Below are positions 44,313-53,888 of a DNA stretch of 64,000 nucleotides, one piece after another. The DNA is from Sporanaerobium hydrogeniformans (GTDB lineage Bacteria; Bacillota; Clostridia; Lachnospirales; Cellulosilyticaceae), in the NCBI RefSeq assembly GCF_002735925.1, contig NZ_PEDL01000002.1, forward strand, positions 1 through 64,000. Reading direction: 5' to 3'. The position numbers were made by a program, and so were the translations under genes. The notes below the pieces were generated by a model. It saw only the letters and a list, made by a program, of their open reading frames with translations. It was not told where the DNA came from and did no database searches. Each line of letters begins with the position of its first letter. Positions within the stretch are counted from its first letter, which is position 1.

Positions 44313-45068
44313 GTGAGAAAACTAATAATTATTATTTTTATGTTTATTTATGCCGTGTTGTCTTTAAATGTAGCTGCATCCAATTACAAAGTTTGTGTAG
44401 ATGGACAAGAATATAGCATGATAAATCCAATTATATATGAGGAGAAAAGAATTTCTCTTTCATTAAGAGATGTTGCTAATATTATGAAAGGTGAGTTATC
44501 ATGGGATAATGACTCAAAAACAGCAATATTATCAGTACCATATGGGGCAGTGAAGTTTCAAGTTGACAATGGTTGGGCATTAAATATATTAAGTTTGCAT
44601 GTAGAGTTAAAACAAAAACCTCTTTTGCGGAAAGGACTTTTGTATGTAAGTGTAGAAGATTTAAACGCCCTTTTTCTAACTAAGATAGAATGTAGTAATG
44701 ATATGATTAATATAGATGTAGTAGATACAAATACTTCATATAGTTTTTCTGAATTGATTCCAGAGTATGAACTAGTCGATTCAATTGGATTCGTTCCTGG
44801 ATCACTAGCAGAATTTGAGTTTATATATTCATCAGGAAAGGTTCCAGAAGTAATGCAGCAATTTAGTGAAAATGAGTTTAAGATATCAAGCAATCAAGAA
44901 TTGAGGACAGGAGGTCCATGTTTTATATTTTATTCAGCAGATGATATTGTATCAATGGTATCTATTTATGGGAATAATAGGGTAAGAATCAAAAATATTT
45001 GTTATGAAATTGCTACGCCATTAATCTTCCCTTCTAAAACATCATGCCATTATATTAGAAGATATTGA
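44313..45068 (+). CDS. Secreted protein with copper-amine-oxidase N-terminal-like (stalk) domain
   Basis: A 251-aa protein with signal peptide ending NVAA-S at about residue 22. It then has the wall-associated domain often called copper amine oxidase N-terminal: VCVDGQEYSMINPIIYEEKR, ISLSLRDVANIMKGELSWD and TAILSVPYGAVKFQVD, ending near 120 with LLYVSVEDLNALF. The C-terminal half is unrecognised. GTG start behind AAGGGGGAAAG. Function unknown; probably an envelope protein. Confidence 0.7.
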   Translation: MRKLIIIIFMFIYAVLSLNVAASNYKVCVDGQEYSMINPIIYEEKRISLSLRDVANIMKGELSWDNDSKTAILSVPYGAVKFQVDNGWALNILSLHVELKQKPLLRKGLLYVSVEDLNALFLTKIECSNDMINIDVVDTNTSYSFSELIPEYELVDSIGFVPGSLAEFEFIYSSGKVPEVMQQFSENEFKISSNQELRTGGPCFIFYSADDIVSMVSIYGNNRVRIKNICYEIATPLIFPSKTSCHYIRRY

Positions 45069-45104
45069 TTGCAATATGTAGCTAATTATTATGAGAATAA
45101 GAGC

Positions 45105-45136
45105 AAGGTTGGCCTATGGGTTAGCCTTCTTTTTTA
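45105..45136 (+). terminator. Intrinsic terminator
   Basis: The 10-bp stem AAGGTTGGCC/GGTTAGCCTT, with G-T pairs and TATG loop, is followed by CTTTTTT. Confidence 0.8.
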
Positions 45137-45171
45137 TCCTTAGTAAGTGATTTAAAGATATTTTATCTTAC

Positions 45172-45448
45172 AGGTATTGTGCTTCTAAAAAAGAAACTTA
45201 CTACGGTCTAAAACTTCATGCTGCAGTTACTCTAGAAGGTTATATCACAGATATAGAAATAACAGCTGCAAATGTAGATGATAGGGCAATCCTTTGGGAG
45301 ATATTTCATTTTAATAAGATTAGATGGAGGTTTTCAATTTTTTTCCTTAAGCAACCAATTATTTATAAAAGATTTAGATAAATTGGAAAGATCTTATAGA
45401 TTTCAAGATGTAATAAAAAAGAAGGCTATTAATTCTATTAATTCATAA
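45172..45448 (+). pseudogene. IS982-type transposase remnant
   Basis: From 45172 the frame reads RYCASKKETYYGLKLHAAVT, LEGYITDIEITAANVDDRAI and LWEIF, the core of an IS982-family DDE transposase. Similarity fades after about 45300. Another frame further on keeps a lysine-rich tail, DLDKLERSYRFQDVIKKK. There is no start, no full DDE triad and no recognisable terminal repeats. Confidence 0.7.
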
Positions 45449-45452
45449 AGAA

Positions 45453-45486
45453 AGCCCCCAAAATGGGGGCTAAGCTTATTTTTTAG
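45453..45486. terminator. GC-rich hairpin, probable terminator
   Basis: AGCCCCC/GGGGGCT with an AAAAT loop is followed on the plus strand by AAGCTTATTTTTT. It lies between the IS remnant and the convergent integrase/chitinase side. Confidence 0.7.
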
Positions 45487-45495
45487 CTTTATACC

Positions 45496-45621
45496 TTATC
45501 TTGTAATGCAATCAAGAGGACTATACTTATCATAATTATGTTGTAGGTCTTCGTTACTAATCTGTAAATAAATCTGTGTAGTAGATAATTTAGTATGACC
45601 TAAGATTTCTTTTAGATACAT
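45496..45621 (-). pseudogene. Tyrosine recombinase (integrase) C-terminal remnant
   Basis: Read on the minus strand, 41 codons give [20 protein letters not shown] and [17 protein letters not shown], with the LGH and catalytic Tyr (TTQIY) of phage-type integrases, then a stop at 45496. Everything upstream of this segment is missing: the sequence runs directly into the 3' end of the chitinase fusion. It fits as the outer end of the decayed prophage or another element. Confidence 0.75.
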
Positions 45622-45622
45622 T

Positions 45623-47164
45623 TTATTGAGAGGTATCATAATAAGCTTTTTGAAGAACATCTTCCAAAGAGCTTATATCACGAATAGCTTGAGACATACC
45701 TTGAGTGAGAATGTTAGCTTTATCCATACTACTTTGCCATGCGAACATACCACCTAGGCAGTTATCAGTGACATAGAGTCCTTTAAAATAGATGGAAAGT
45801 AGGTTGTCGTAGCCATAAGCGAAATCACCAGAAGGGTCTGTAATGTAAGGGGCTTTAGCTACATTATCCCACTGCACTTTGTAACCGTTTTTATTAATAT
45901 AATTTGTACGGAGTTCGTCAAAGGTTTTGGTACTAGAAGCACCGTATCTTCCATAAAAAGGAATACCCATAAGGATTTGGGAAGAAGGCATTCCAGCTGC
46001 TTCTAGATTTTTGACCTGATTATCTACACTTACATTGCTAAGAGATAGACTAGATGGGTAGAGGTTAGAGTGATGAGTAGCAGCACCAGGTCCGGTTTCG
46101 CCAGCATTAAAGTCATAAGCCATTAAATTAAAATAATTGATAATAGGTGCTATCTTAGCAATTTCTACATTTTGGATATAACTAGGGTAACCTGTTCCAG
46201 CTACACTTAACCATGCATCAGGACCTAAAACATCACGTAAGGCTTCAAGGAGAAGTGTAAAATTTTCTTTATCCTCTGGGCGTGATTTAATACCTGCTAC
46301 ACTTGTGCCAGGATATTCCCAGTCAATGTCTACACCATCTAAATTATAGTCATTTACCCAGCGCTGAACCTCTCTCGCAAAGGTATAGCGAGAAAGTGGT
46401 GTAAGGGCAGCGTCAGAAAAACCATCTGCTCCCCAGCCACCTATGGCAAGTATGACTTTAAGCTCGGGGTTTTCTACTCTTAAGTTAGATAGTTCTCTAA
46501 GATAACGTGTTGAATATACCTGTAAGGTACCATCTGCATTAATAAGTGCAAAAGCATAAATAACAAAATCAAGAAGTAAGCCATCTACATTGTTAGGATT
46601 ACCAAGTACATATTCTCCTACAATAGGGGTAACATCACAATTAGGATTATCACCAATAGGCTGATTTTTTTCACTTTGAATAGGGGGACGATAAGTATGT
46701 TGGAGGTTTTCTAGTTTCTCAATTAATTCTTTTAACTGTGGAAAATTAAAGGTAGTGTAGCTAGAAGAAGCTCTTAAAGTACCTGTAGGATCAATAATAA
46801 ATACTTGTGTAGAGGAGTCAGTATTTTCAGGAATACCATAGAGTTCACCTATCTTTCCTTGCCTATCATCAATGAGAGGAAAAGGAAGAGGAGGGTTTCC
46901 GCTGCGTGTATTGGTATAATACCAAGTAAGATGAGTAGCATTTTTATCTGCACTTATACCTAGTAGCTGGGTATTTTTTGATTGAAAAAGAGATTGACCT
47001 TTACTAAGTACTAATAGCTGGTTTTTATGAAGTGTAGAAAAAGAAGCAGGGGAGTAAAGTAAAACAATCCATTTTCCATGATAATCACTTAGTTGAAGAA
47101 GACCTTGTGTACTTGAAGCCGTAAAAGGTGGGGCAGGCACATTGAGCTTTAGTAAATGACTCAT
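45623..47164 (-). CDS. CotE-like peroxiredoxin-chitinase (GH18) fusion protein
   Basis: A two-domain protein of 513 aa. Residues about 1-155 have the peroxiredoxin fold ([56 protein letters not shown]). The spot of the peroxidatic Cys reads SFSTLHKNQ, with His46 instead (compare FTFVCPTE). Residues about 180-490 are a GH18 chitinase with LAIGGWG and the catalytic DGVDIDWE (Asp276, 279, 281, Glu283). There is no signal peptide. The same domain pair makes up the C. difficile spore-coat protein CotE, so a coat function is likely. AAAGGAGTG precedes the ATG at 47164; it lies 25 bases behind catalase. Confidence 0.88.
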   Translation of the reverse strand: MSHLLKLNVPAPPFTASSTQGLLQLSDYHGKWIVLLYSPASFSTLHKNQLLVLSKGQSLFQSKNTQLLGISADKNATHLTWYYTNTRSGNPPLPFPLIDDRQGKIGELYGIPENTDSSTQVFIIDPTGTLRASSSYTTFNFPQLKELIEKLENLQHTYRPPIQSEKNQPIGDNPNCDVTPIVGEYVLGNPNNVDGLLLDFVIYAFALINADGTLQVYSTRYLRELSNLRVENPELKVILAIGGWGADGFSDAALTPLSRYTFAREVQRWVNDYNLDGVDIDWEYPGTSVAGIKSRPEDKENFTLLLEALRDVLGPDAWLSVAGTGYPSYIQNVEIAKIAPIINYFNLMAYDFNAGETGPGAATHHSNLYPSSLSLSNVSVDNQVKNLEAAGMPSSQILMGIPFYGRYGASSTKTFDELRTNYINKNGYKVQWDNVAKAPYITDPSGDFAYGYDNLLSIYFKGLYVTDNCLGGMFAWQSSMDKANILTQGMSQAIRDISSLEDVLQKAYYDTSQ

Positions 47165-47189
47165 AAAAATCACTCCTTTTACTGATAAA

Positions 47190-48719
47190 TTATTCTTTAT
47201 AAAAAGTATAGGGCTTAAGTGTAGCTTTGACACGTTCTTCTTGGGTAAGGTTGGCAAGTTCATGTACTTTCATTTTATCTAAACCTAATACCTCAGCAAT
47301 ACTATTACCAAGAATAGGATCTACCTTATAAAAAAGAGCTGTTTGACGGTATTGTAGATTAGGATTGGCAAGCATTAGGCTTTGGGTGAGGTTATAGATA
47401 GTATGAGCTTTTTCATGATGATCCATAGTATTAAAAAATTCACCTGGTAAAATATAATCTTGCTCATCAGACTCAATAGTATGTTTAGCAATGATTCCAT
47501 CTACAGGCATAGGAGGTAAAGAAACACTTGGAGTAACAGCTACATCAGCTAATGTAGTAGGATAATAATTGGGATGAGAACCAAAATTACCATTAACAGT
47601 CATCATTCCGTCTCGCTGATTGGTATAAGGATTTGAATAGTTAGGTGTATTAACAGGAATCTGAAAACTATTAGGACCTAGACGATGGTTATGGGCATCT
47701 GTATAGGCTATAAGGCGACCTTGAAGAAGCTTATCAGGAGAAGGGCCTATACCTGGCACAAAGTGACTAGGTGCAAAGGCTGCTTGCTCAATCTCAGCAA
47801 AGAAGTTATCCGGATTACGATTAAGAACGAGTTTACCTAAAGGGATGAGTGGAAAGTCTGTTTCATCCCAAGTTTTGGTCACATCAAAAGGATTAAAACG
47901 ATAATTACTAGCTTGCTTAGGTGTCATTATTTGAATGTAACAAGACCAAGAAGGGTAATTTCCTTTTTCAATAGCATTAAATAAATCCTGAGTAGCGTAG
48001 TCAGGGTTTTTTCCTGCCATAAGAATAGCTTCATCTTGGGTAAAATTTTCAATACCTTGATCCGTTAAAAAGTGATATTTAATCCAATGATAGTCTTTTT
48101 TTTCGTTATACCACATAAAGGTATGGCTTCCAAAGCCGTCCATATGACGGAAGCCTTTTGGAGTTCCTAAGTTAGAGAAAAGGCGCATAACTTGAAGAAG
48201 AGACTCAGGGGTTAAGGAAAGGAAGTCCCAAAACATATTAGGGTCCTTAAGATTGTTTTGTGGATCTCTTTTTTGGGTGTGAATAAAGTCAGGAAATTTG
48301 ATGGCATCACGAATAAAGAAAACAGGCGTATTGTTACCTACTAAATCATAATTACCATCTTCTGTATAAAACTTAAGGGCAAAGCCACGTGGGTCACGGG
48401 CTGTATCAGCAGAACCTTTTTCACCACCTACAGTAGAAAAGCGAGCTAATACAGGAGTTTTCTTACCCACCCCTTTTAGAAATTTAGCCATAGTATACTT
48501 ACTTAAATCATTAGTTACTTCAAAGTAGCCGAAAGCACCAGAACCTTTGGCATGCACCACACGTTCAGGGATACGTTCCCTATTAAAATGGGCAAGCTTC
48601 TGAAATAAATCTACATCTCCCATCAAGGTATAGCCTACTTTTTTGCCAGTAGTAAGTGAGGCTTGATCATTATCAATAGGTTTAGCTAGAGATGTTGTTA
48701 ACACCTTTTTGTTATCCAT
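47190..48719 (-). CDS. katA: Monofunctional haem catalase
   Basis: Converts H2O2 to water and oxygen. The 509-aa protein has the active-site His in ERVVHAKGSGAFGYFEV (His56), the Asn in DLVGNNTPVFFIRDAIKFPD, and the haem-ligand Tyr in RLIAYTDAHNHRLGPN. This is the small-subunit catalase class. AAGGAGATTAAG precedes the ATG at 48719. The CotE-like gene follows after 25 bases, so the two probably share a transcript. The gene name is by family; the class could be called katA or katE. Confidence 0.95.
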   Translation of the reverse strand: MDNKKVLTTSLAKPIDNDQASLTTGKKVGYTLMGDVDLFQKLAHFNRERIPERVVHAKGSGAFGYFEVTNDLSKYTMAKFLKGVGKKTPVLARFSTVGGEKGSADTARDPRGFALKFYTEDGNYDLVGNNTPVFFIRDAIKFPDFIHTQKRDPQNNLKDPNMFWDFLSLTPESLLQVMRLFSNLGTPKGFRHMDGFGSHTFMWYNEKKDYHWIKYHFLTDQGIENFTQDEAILMAGKNPDYATQDLFNAIEKGNYPSWSCYIQIMTPKQASNYRFNPFDVTKTWDETDFPLIPLGKLVLNRNPDNFFAEIEQAAFAPSHFVPGIGPSPDKLLQGRLIAYTDAHNHRLGPNSFQIPVNTPNYSNPYTNQRDGMMTVNGNFGSHPNYYPTTLADVAVTPSVSLPPMPVDGIIAKHTIESDEQDYILPGEFFNTMDHHEKAHTIYNLTQSLMLANPNLQYRQTALFYKVDPILGNSIAEVLGLDKMKVHELANLTQEERVKATLKPYTFYKE

Positions 48720-48741
48720 CTTAATCTCCTTAAGGCTAGAG

Positions 48742-48773
48742 TATTCTATGTTATCCTATTCATGAAAGGATAA
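48742..48773 (-). promoter_or_regulatory. Inverted repeat and -10-like element before catalase
   Basis: The inverted repeat TTATCCT-N9-AGGATAA spans 48751-48773. Next to it, on the minus strand, CATAGAATA (48750-48742) fits the CATANNNTA -10 of mother-cell sigma factors E/K. No convincing matching -35 is seen. The repeat does not resemble a PerR box. Both assignments are tentative. Confidence 0.35.
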
Positions 48774-48952
48774 GGATATGCTAGGTTTGACAATAAAATC
48801 AAGCTTTTTCTCTGAAAGAAGGACAAGATAAAAGAAGGAGGTATTAACTAAATGACGAAATAAGGCGAAAATTGGATAAAAGTCTATTTAATTATGTTGG
48901 ATATTCAGTTATAATAGAATAAAAAGACAACATAGATTAGAGGAGATTATGC

Positions 48953-49843
48953 GTGAAACAAAATAAAATCTATAGATGGACTTTGATGGGGATGTGTCTT
49001 AGCTTTAGCCTTTTAACGTTGGCAAAAGATGCAGTAGATAAATGTCCAAATAATAATAAATATCATCAGATTGTTAACAAAGAAAAGACTTTATCCTCAG
49101 ATTATAAGCCGAGCCATTTAGTTATCCCCAATGTAAAGGTACTACAGGCTGGTAACATAGAAAAAAATCATATGGAAAAAGTAGCAGCTCTTCATCTAGA
49201 AGAACTTTTTCAAGGAGCTAATAAAGAAAAAATAAGTTTAGTAGCTGTATCAGGTTATCGTTCTTATAAAAGGCAAAATACACTCTATAATCAGTACATA
49301 AAGCGTTATGGAAAAAAATACACAGATACAGTAAGTGCACAAGCTGGAAAAAGTGAACATCAAACAGGACTTGCTATAGATGTTTCTGCTAAAAGTGTAG
49401 GCTATGATTTAACGACTCGTTTTGGAATGACTCAAGAAGGAAAATGGTTAGCTCAAAATGCATATCGTTATGGTTTTATAATTCGTTATCCTAAAGGAAA
49501 AGAGCAGATTACAGGGTATAGCTATGAACCTTGGCATATTCGCTATGTAGGTACGGAATTAGCAGAACATATTTATAAGACAGGTTTAACCTTAGAAGAA
49601 ATAGAAACATGCTGTCTATTAGAAAAAGCCCCAGAAGAATTGATGGAAGAACAAGTAAAACAGGAAGCATTCATCCATACAGAATTAGAAGAACTAAAAG
49701 AAGTAACTTCTCAGGTAGTTGAACAAAATACAACACTTGCAGAAGAGGGGACTGACCTTAATAAGGATCAAAGGCAGGTACAGCTTTTTTTGAGTGCGGT
49801 GAAGGAAACGACAAAGAAAATAATTCCAGAGAGGAAAAAGTAA
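48953..49843 (+). CDS. VanY-family D-alanyl-D-alanine carboxypeptidase
   Basis: Trims the last D-Ala from peptidoglycan stem peptides. The 296-aa protein has an N-terminal signal peptide or anchor (to about residue 25). The VanY zinc-peptidase domain (about 55-215) has VSGYRSYKRQ, KSEHQTGLAIDVS (zinc His and Asp) and EPWHIRYVG (catalytic Glu and zinc His). A polar tail of about 75 residues follows. GTG start behind AGAGGAG. Stand-alone expression does not indicate vancomycin resistance. Confidence 0.9.
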   Translation: MKQNKIYRWTLMGMCLSFSLLTLAKDAVDKCPNNNKYHQIVNKEKTLSSDYKPSHLVIPNVKVLQAGNIEKNHMEKVAALHLEELFQGANKEKISLVAVSGYRSYKRQNTLYNQYIKRYGKKYTDTVSAQAGKSEHQTGLAIDVSAKSVGYDLTTRFGMTQEGKWLAQNAYRYGFIIRYPKGKEQITGYSYEPWHIRYVGTELAEHIYKTGLTLEEIETCCLLEKAPEELMEEQVKQEAFIHTELEELKEVTSQVVEQNTTLAEEGTDLNKDQRQVQLFLSAVKETTKKIIPERKK

Positions 49844-49930
49844 AAACAATACACCATAAATTAACACTACTCCTATGTGCAAGAGTGTAGTATAATAGGT
49901 CTGCACTTTTGTATAGGGGGTTTAAAAAGA

Positions 49931-51754
49931 ATGAGATTTAAACAATCTAAATGGCATTTAAGTTTTAAATATATAATATGGGTCATTTTTCCTTTATTTC
50001 TTAATTTTTTAGTTGAATATTTACAAAGGGAGACAATCCTTGAGACGTGGAGATGGATACAGACAAAACCATATACTTTTATGGTAGGCTATGGCATCAT
50101 TAGTTTAGTATTTATAGGATTTTATTTTTTAACTGCAAGAACTTGGAGTGCGACACTCATTACAGGTTCTCTTTTTTTGGTTGGTGCACTTATCAATTAT
50201 TTTAAGATGGAATTACGTGGTGATGCTTTTGTACCTTGGGATTTAAGATTAGGTAAAGAGTTAAGTAATATTATGGAGCATATTTCTATTGAGTTTACAC
50301 CCCAAATGATGGGGGGGATTCTCTTTGTGAGTCTATTTTTTATAGGTACATTGTTTTTAAAAGAAAAGAAAATAAGCTGGAGAGCTCGTTTGGTAGGACT
50401 AAGCGTTAGCTTGATAAGCTTTATGGTAGGTTTTTATACCCTTTTTATGAATAAGACCAATATGAATGCACTAGGAATTTATGAAATTAACTGGGATCAA
50501 GTGAGGAATTATAACTATAATGGTTTTTTAGTAGGTTTTATGGTGAATACAAAAAACATTATTATTATGGAGCCAAATGGTTATAGTAAGGAAAGTGTTG
50601 AAAATTTATTAAATAGTGTAAATGTAACCTCAGAAAATAATGTTAAACCTAATATTATTATGATTATGAATGAATCGTTTTGGGATCCAACTAAGCTAGA
50701 GGGAGTAACCTTTTCAGAGGATCCTCTTCCTACCATTAATAAATTGAGAAAAGAAGCTGTAAGTGGTTGGCTTCTAACTCAACAATATGGTGGGAATACT
50801 GCTAATACAGAATTTGAAGTATTAACAGGAGATGGTATGATGTTTCTACCTAATGGAGCTATGGCCTATCCGCAGTATGTAAAAGAGGAGTATCCCTCAT
50901 TAGCCTCTTTCTTAAAAGAAGAAGGTTATACTACAGTAGGAATTCATTCTTATCAAAAATGGTTTTGGAATAGAGATGAAGTTTATCCGGCTCTTGGCTT
51001 TGAGAAATTTGTAAGTGATGAAGATTTTAATGACCCTGAAATACGAGGTAACTACATCTCAGATGAGGAAACTATTAAGAAATTAATTGAAGAATATGAA
51101 AAGGCAAAAGCAGAAAGTGATGCCCCTTTCTTTGGTTTTACAGTGACAATGGAAAATCATGCACCTTATGATGATAAAACTTATCCAAGTCGTAACATTT
51201 CAGCTTCAGCAGAAGGTGCTTCAGAGGAAGTAAACCTTATGTTAGATAATTATGTGCAAGGTGTAAAGGATGCAGATAATGCCTTAAAGCAAGTCATTGC
51301 TTATTTTGAGAAAGTAAAAGAGCCAACGATTGTCGTCATGTTTGGTGACCACTTACCTATGTTAGGTAATGATTATAAGGTATATAAAGAACTAGGTTAT
51401 ATCCCAGAAGGCGAGTGGTCAGCAGAGCATTACCTAGATATGTATACGACACCTTTTGTGGCATGGAATAATTATGCTCTTAAAAAAGAAGATATGGGAG
51501 TTATTAATGCACATTATTTGGCTCCTAAAGTGTTAAGTAGTATGCAGGTGGAGTTACCTAGGTACTTTGATTATCTTTTAGAAATGTCTAAGACCATACC
51601 TGCCTATTCCAATTATGTTTATGTAGATGGTGAAGGCAAGGCACAGTTAGAAGCGCCAGAAGAAATTAAAAATAAAAAGCAACAACATTGGCTTTTGCAA
51701 TATGATAAAATGTTTGGTAAGAAATACAGCAAAGGATTACTTTATCAAAAATAA
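49931..51754 (+). CDS. LtaS-like membrane sulfatase-fold enzyme (phosphoglycerol transferase family)
   Basis: A 607-aa membrane enzyme. Five N-terminal helices (to about residue 190) are followed by an extracellular sulfatase domain with NIIMIMNESFWDPT (metal site), GGNTANTEFEVLTG (nucleophile Thr in the NTANTE region), IHSYQKWFWNR and FGDHLPMLGND (metal ligands). The family includes lipoteichoic acid synthase, phosphoglycerol transferases and related lipid-carrier phosphotransferases. It uses the MNESF variant in place of the EESF of LtaS. The ATG at 49931 is chosen, since the earlier in-frame start lacks a ribosome site. Confidence 0.85.
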   Translation: MRFKQSKWHLSFKYIIWVIFPLFLNFLVEYLQRETILETWRWIQTKPYTFMVGYGIISLVFIGFYFLTARTWSATLITGSLFLVGALINYFKMELRGDAFVPWDLRLGKELSNIMEHISIEFTPQMMGGILFVSLFFIGTLFLKEKKISWRARLVGLSVSLISFMVGFYTLFMNKTNMNALGIYEINWDQVRNYNYNGFLVGFMVNTKNIIIMEPNGYSKESVENLLNSVNVTSENNVKPNIIMIMNESFWDPTKLEGVTFSEDPLPTINKLRKEAVSGWLLTQQYGGNTANTEFEVLTGDGMMFLPNGAMAYPQYVKEEYPSLASFLKEEGYTTVGIHSYQKWFWNRDEVYPALGFEKFVSDEDFNDPEIRGNYISDEETIKKLIEEYEKAKAESDAPFFGFTVTMENHAPYDDKTYPSRNISASAEGASEEVNLMLDNYVQGVKDADNALKQVIAYFEKVKEPTIVVMFGDHLPMLGNDYKVYKELGYIPEGEWSAEHYLDMYTTPFVAWNNYALKKEDMGVINAHYLAPKVLSSMQVELPRYFDYLLEMSKTIPAYSNYVYVDGEGKAQLEAPEEIKNKKQQHWLLQYDKMFGKKYSKGLLYQK

Positions 51755-51765
51755 GATATATTATT

Positions 51766-51816
51766 TCAAAAAAGACAATGTAAAATCTGAAAACAGATTT
51801 TACATTGTCTTTTTTG
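51766..51816 (+). terminator. Strong intrinsic terminator
   Basis: A perfect stem of about 20 bp built around GACAATGTAAAATCTG, with loop AAAA, is followed by T6 and flanked by A-runs. Confidence 0.95.
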
Positions 51817-51938
51817 TGTACAAAGTATGATAAAGCTTAAGTAGCTATTTAAAAAGATAGGAGAGAGGGGTAGAGTGTATAAATTTTCACCTTTTGTTTA
51901 TGCTAAGGATAGGTAATAAATAAAGAAGGGTGAGATTT

Positions 51939-53729
51939 GTGAAAAGTAGACAAGGGTTAGTGCTTATAAGTAGTATGCTATGTTTGGTAGCTGCTGTTTT
52001 CTATAGTGGAGAGAAAACCCCGTATGATGTGATTGTATTAGGAAGTGACCCAGAAGGTATTAGTGCAGCTGTAAGTGCACGTAGACAAGGAGAAAAGGTT
52101 CTTTTAATCGATACGAGAGATGAAGTAGGAGGTCTTTATACTTCTGGTATGCTCAGTATGCTAGATTTGAATTATCGCGCTTTTGGCTCAGCAGATATTG
52201 TGAATGAAGGCTTTTATCGTGAATTTTATGATGCAGTAGGGGAAGAAGCAAATATTGATGTTGAAAAAACTAAAAAATATTTCCAGACGTTACTTCGTAG
52301 TGAGCAAGTAGACATTATTTTAAGAGCACGCCATATACTACCTCTTAGACAAGGAAGGCGTATTGTAGGAGTAAGTTATATAAAAGAAGGAAGGAGTTAT
52401 CGTTTGCCTGCTAAAGTTGTTATCGAGGCAACTCCTGATGTACCATTTAGTCGAAAAGCAGGTGTTGATTATGTGGTAGGAAGAGAGGATATGGGACTAG
52501 GCAAAGTCTGTGCAGCAACAACTTTAGTATTTTCTGTAAAAGATGTGAATTGGGAAAAGGTAAAGAGCTATTTAAATAATGACGATTCTGTTCATACAGG
52601 GGCTAATAACAAAGTAGCATGGGGATATCCTGAAATGTTAACTTATGTTCCTACTTCAGAAGATTTTCAGCTAAGAAGACTTAACCTTTCCTTGCAAGAT
52701 AATGGAGAAGTAGTTATCAATGCTTTTCAAATCTTTCATGTTAATGCTTTAGCACCTAGGAGGCTTTATGAAAGCTATGAAAAAGCCATTAAAGAGCTAC
52801 CCTATATTGTAGAATTTTTAAATAAGAGGGCAATTGGATTTGAAGATGCATCACTAAGTAAATATGCCAAAGAGCTTTATGTACGAGAAGGTGTACGGAT
52901 TAAGGGAGCTTATACTCTAAAAGGGGAAGACCTTTTTACAAACAGTAATTTTCCTGATAAGGTAGCTTATGGAAGTTACCCTACAGATTTACAAGCGACT
53001 AAAAGGGATGGAATTGGGGGAACAGTATTAAGCTCTAGAAGTCTTTATACTTTACCCCTTTCTATTATGGTGCCACAAAAATTAGAAGGTCTTTTAGTAG
53101 TAGGGCGTTCCATGAGCATGGACAGTATTGCTCATAGCAGTGCGCGTACTGTACCAGTAGGAATGGCTATGGGACAAGCTGCAGGCATAGTAGCGAGCTA
53201 TAGCATTCAAGAAAAGCAAAGAATAAACGAGATTATCCAAACAGATTCATCCATTAGGAAAATTCAGCAAACCCTAAGGTATGAAGGTGTCCTTCTAGAT
53301 CTTCCTATTCAGGAACCTCAAGATGAAAAAAAGAGTTGGGCGTATAAGCATATTGTGAGTTTAAGAGGGAAAGGACTTGTTTCAAAAGAGTATCATAACT
53401 TAAATGATTATCGCTGCCAGGTAGTAGCTGACGAAGAAACGATGAAGCGTCAATGGCAGCTTTTAATAGCAAATGGAGGTTGGGAATTACCTAAACTAGA
53501 TGACATAATGGTAATTGGAGAGATACTTGAGCAGGAGGAAATAGTAGTTCTAATGAATAAGCTCACAGGAATACTATGCGCTAATTTAGAAGAAATGAAA
53601 GATTTAGGCATCATAAGTGAAGAAACTTACCAAAAGGTTTATCTTCACAAAAACCTATTAAATGAAGATGTTTACGCTATATTGGATGAAGTTTTACAAA
53701 AAGTAAAAACAAACAAAAGAAAATTGTGA
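51939..53729 (+). CDS. FAD-dependent oxidoreductase (FAD_oxidored family)
   Basis: A 596-aa flavoprotein. An N-terminal hydrophobic segment (about 8-22; signal or anchor) is followed by the dinucleotide site YDVIVLGSDPEGISAAVSA and VLLIDTRDEVGGLYTSGML, the layout of the FAD-dependent oxidoreductase family PF12831. A second FAD contact is LLVVGRSMSMDSIAHSSART with VGMAMGQAAGIVA near 400. The C-terminal 160 residues are unassigned. A GTG at 51930 is possible, but the AAGAAGGG site fits the GTG at 51939. Substrate unknown; an extracytoplasmic location is suggested. Confidence 0.78.
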   Translation: MKSRQGLVLISSMLCLVAAVFYSGEKTPYDVIVLGSDPEGISAAVSARRQGEKVLLIDTRDEVGGLYTSGMLSMLDLNYRAFGSADIVNEGFYREFYDAVGEEANIDVEKTKKYFQTLLRSEQVDIILRARHILPLRQGRRIVGVSYIKEGRSYRLPAKVVIEATPDVPFSRKAGVDYVVGREDMGLGKVCAATTLVFSVKDVNWEKVKSYLNNDDSVHTGANNKVAWGYPEMLTYVPTSEDFQLRRLNLSLQDNGEVVINAFQIFHVNALAPRRLYESYEKAIKELPYIVEFLNKRAIGFEDASLSKYAKELYVREGVRIKGAYTLKGEDLFTNSNFPDKVAYGSYPTDLQATKRDGIGGTVLSSRSLYTLPLSIMVPQKLEGLLVVGRSMSMDSIAHSSARTVPVGMAMGQAAGIVASYSIQEKQRINEIIQTDSSIRKIQQTLRYEGVLLDLPIQEPQDEKKSWAYKHIVSLRGKGLVSKEYHNLNDYRCQVVADEETMKRQWQLLIANGGWELPKLDDIMVIGEILEQEEIVVLMNKLTGILCANLEEMKDLGIISEETYQKVYLHKNLLNEDVYAILDEVLQKVKTNKRKL

Positions 53730-53758
53730 AAAATTTAGTCAATAACAATTGAGAATAT

Positions 53759-53787
53759 TGACTTTTGTAAATATAAAATATATTATA
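53759..53787 (+). promoter_or_regulatory. SigA-type promoter of the liv operon
   Basis: TTGACT (53759-53764) and TATTAT (53782-53787) have 17-base spacing, in a very AT-rich stretch 100 bases before livK. Confidence 0.7.
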
Positions 53788-53888
53788 ATAATTATTAATA
53801 TAATCAATTTGCATAATATTTTTAAATTAAGTAATGTAATTTGATAAATATTAAACAGGTATTTAACTATTAATGGTGGGGGGATATT

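Noticed and set aside
48953-49843. Vancomycin resistance from the VanY-type gene
   Set aside because: No vanHAX, vanR or vanS genes are nearby; lone VanY-type carboxypeptidases are common in cell-wall maintenance.
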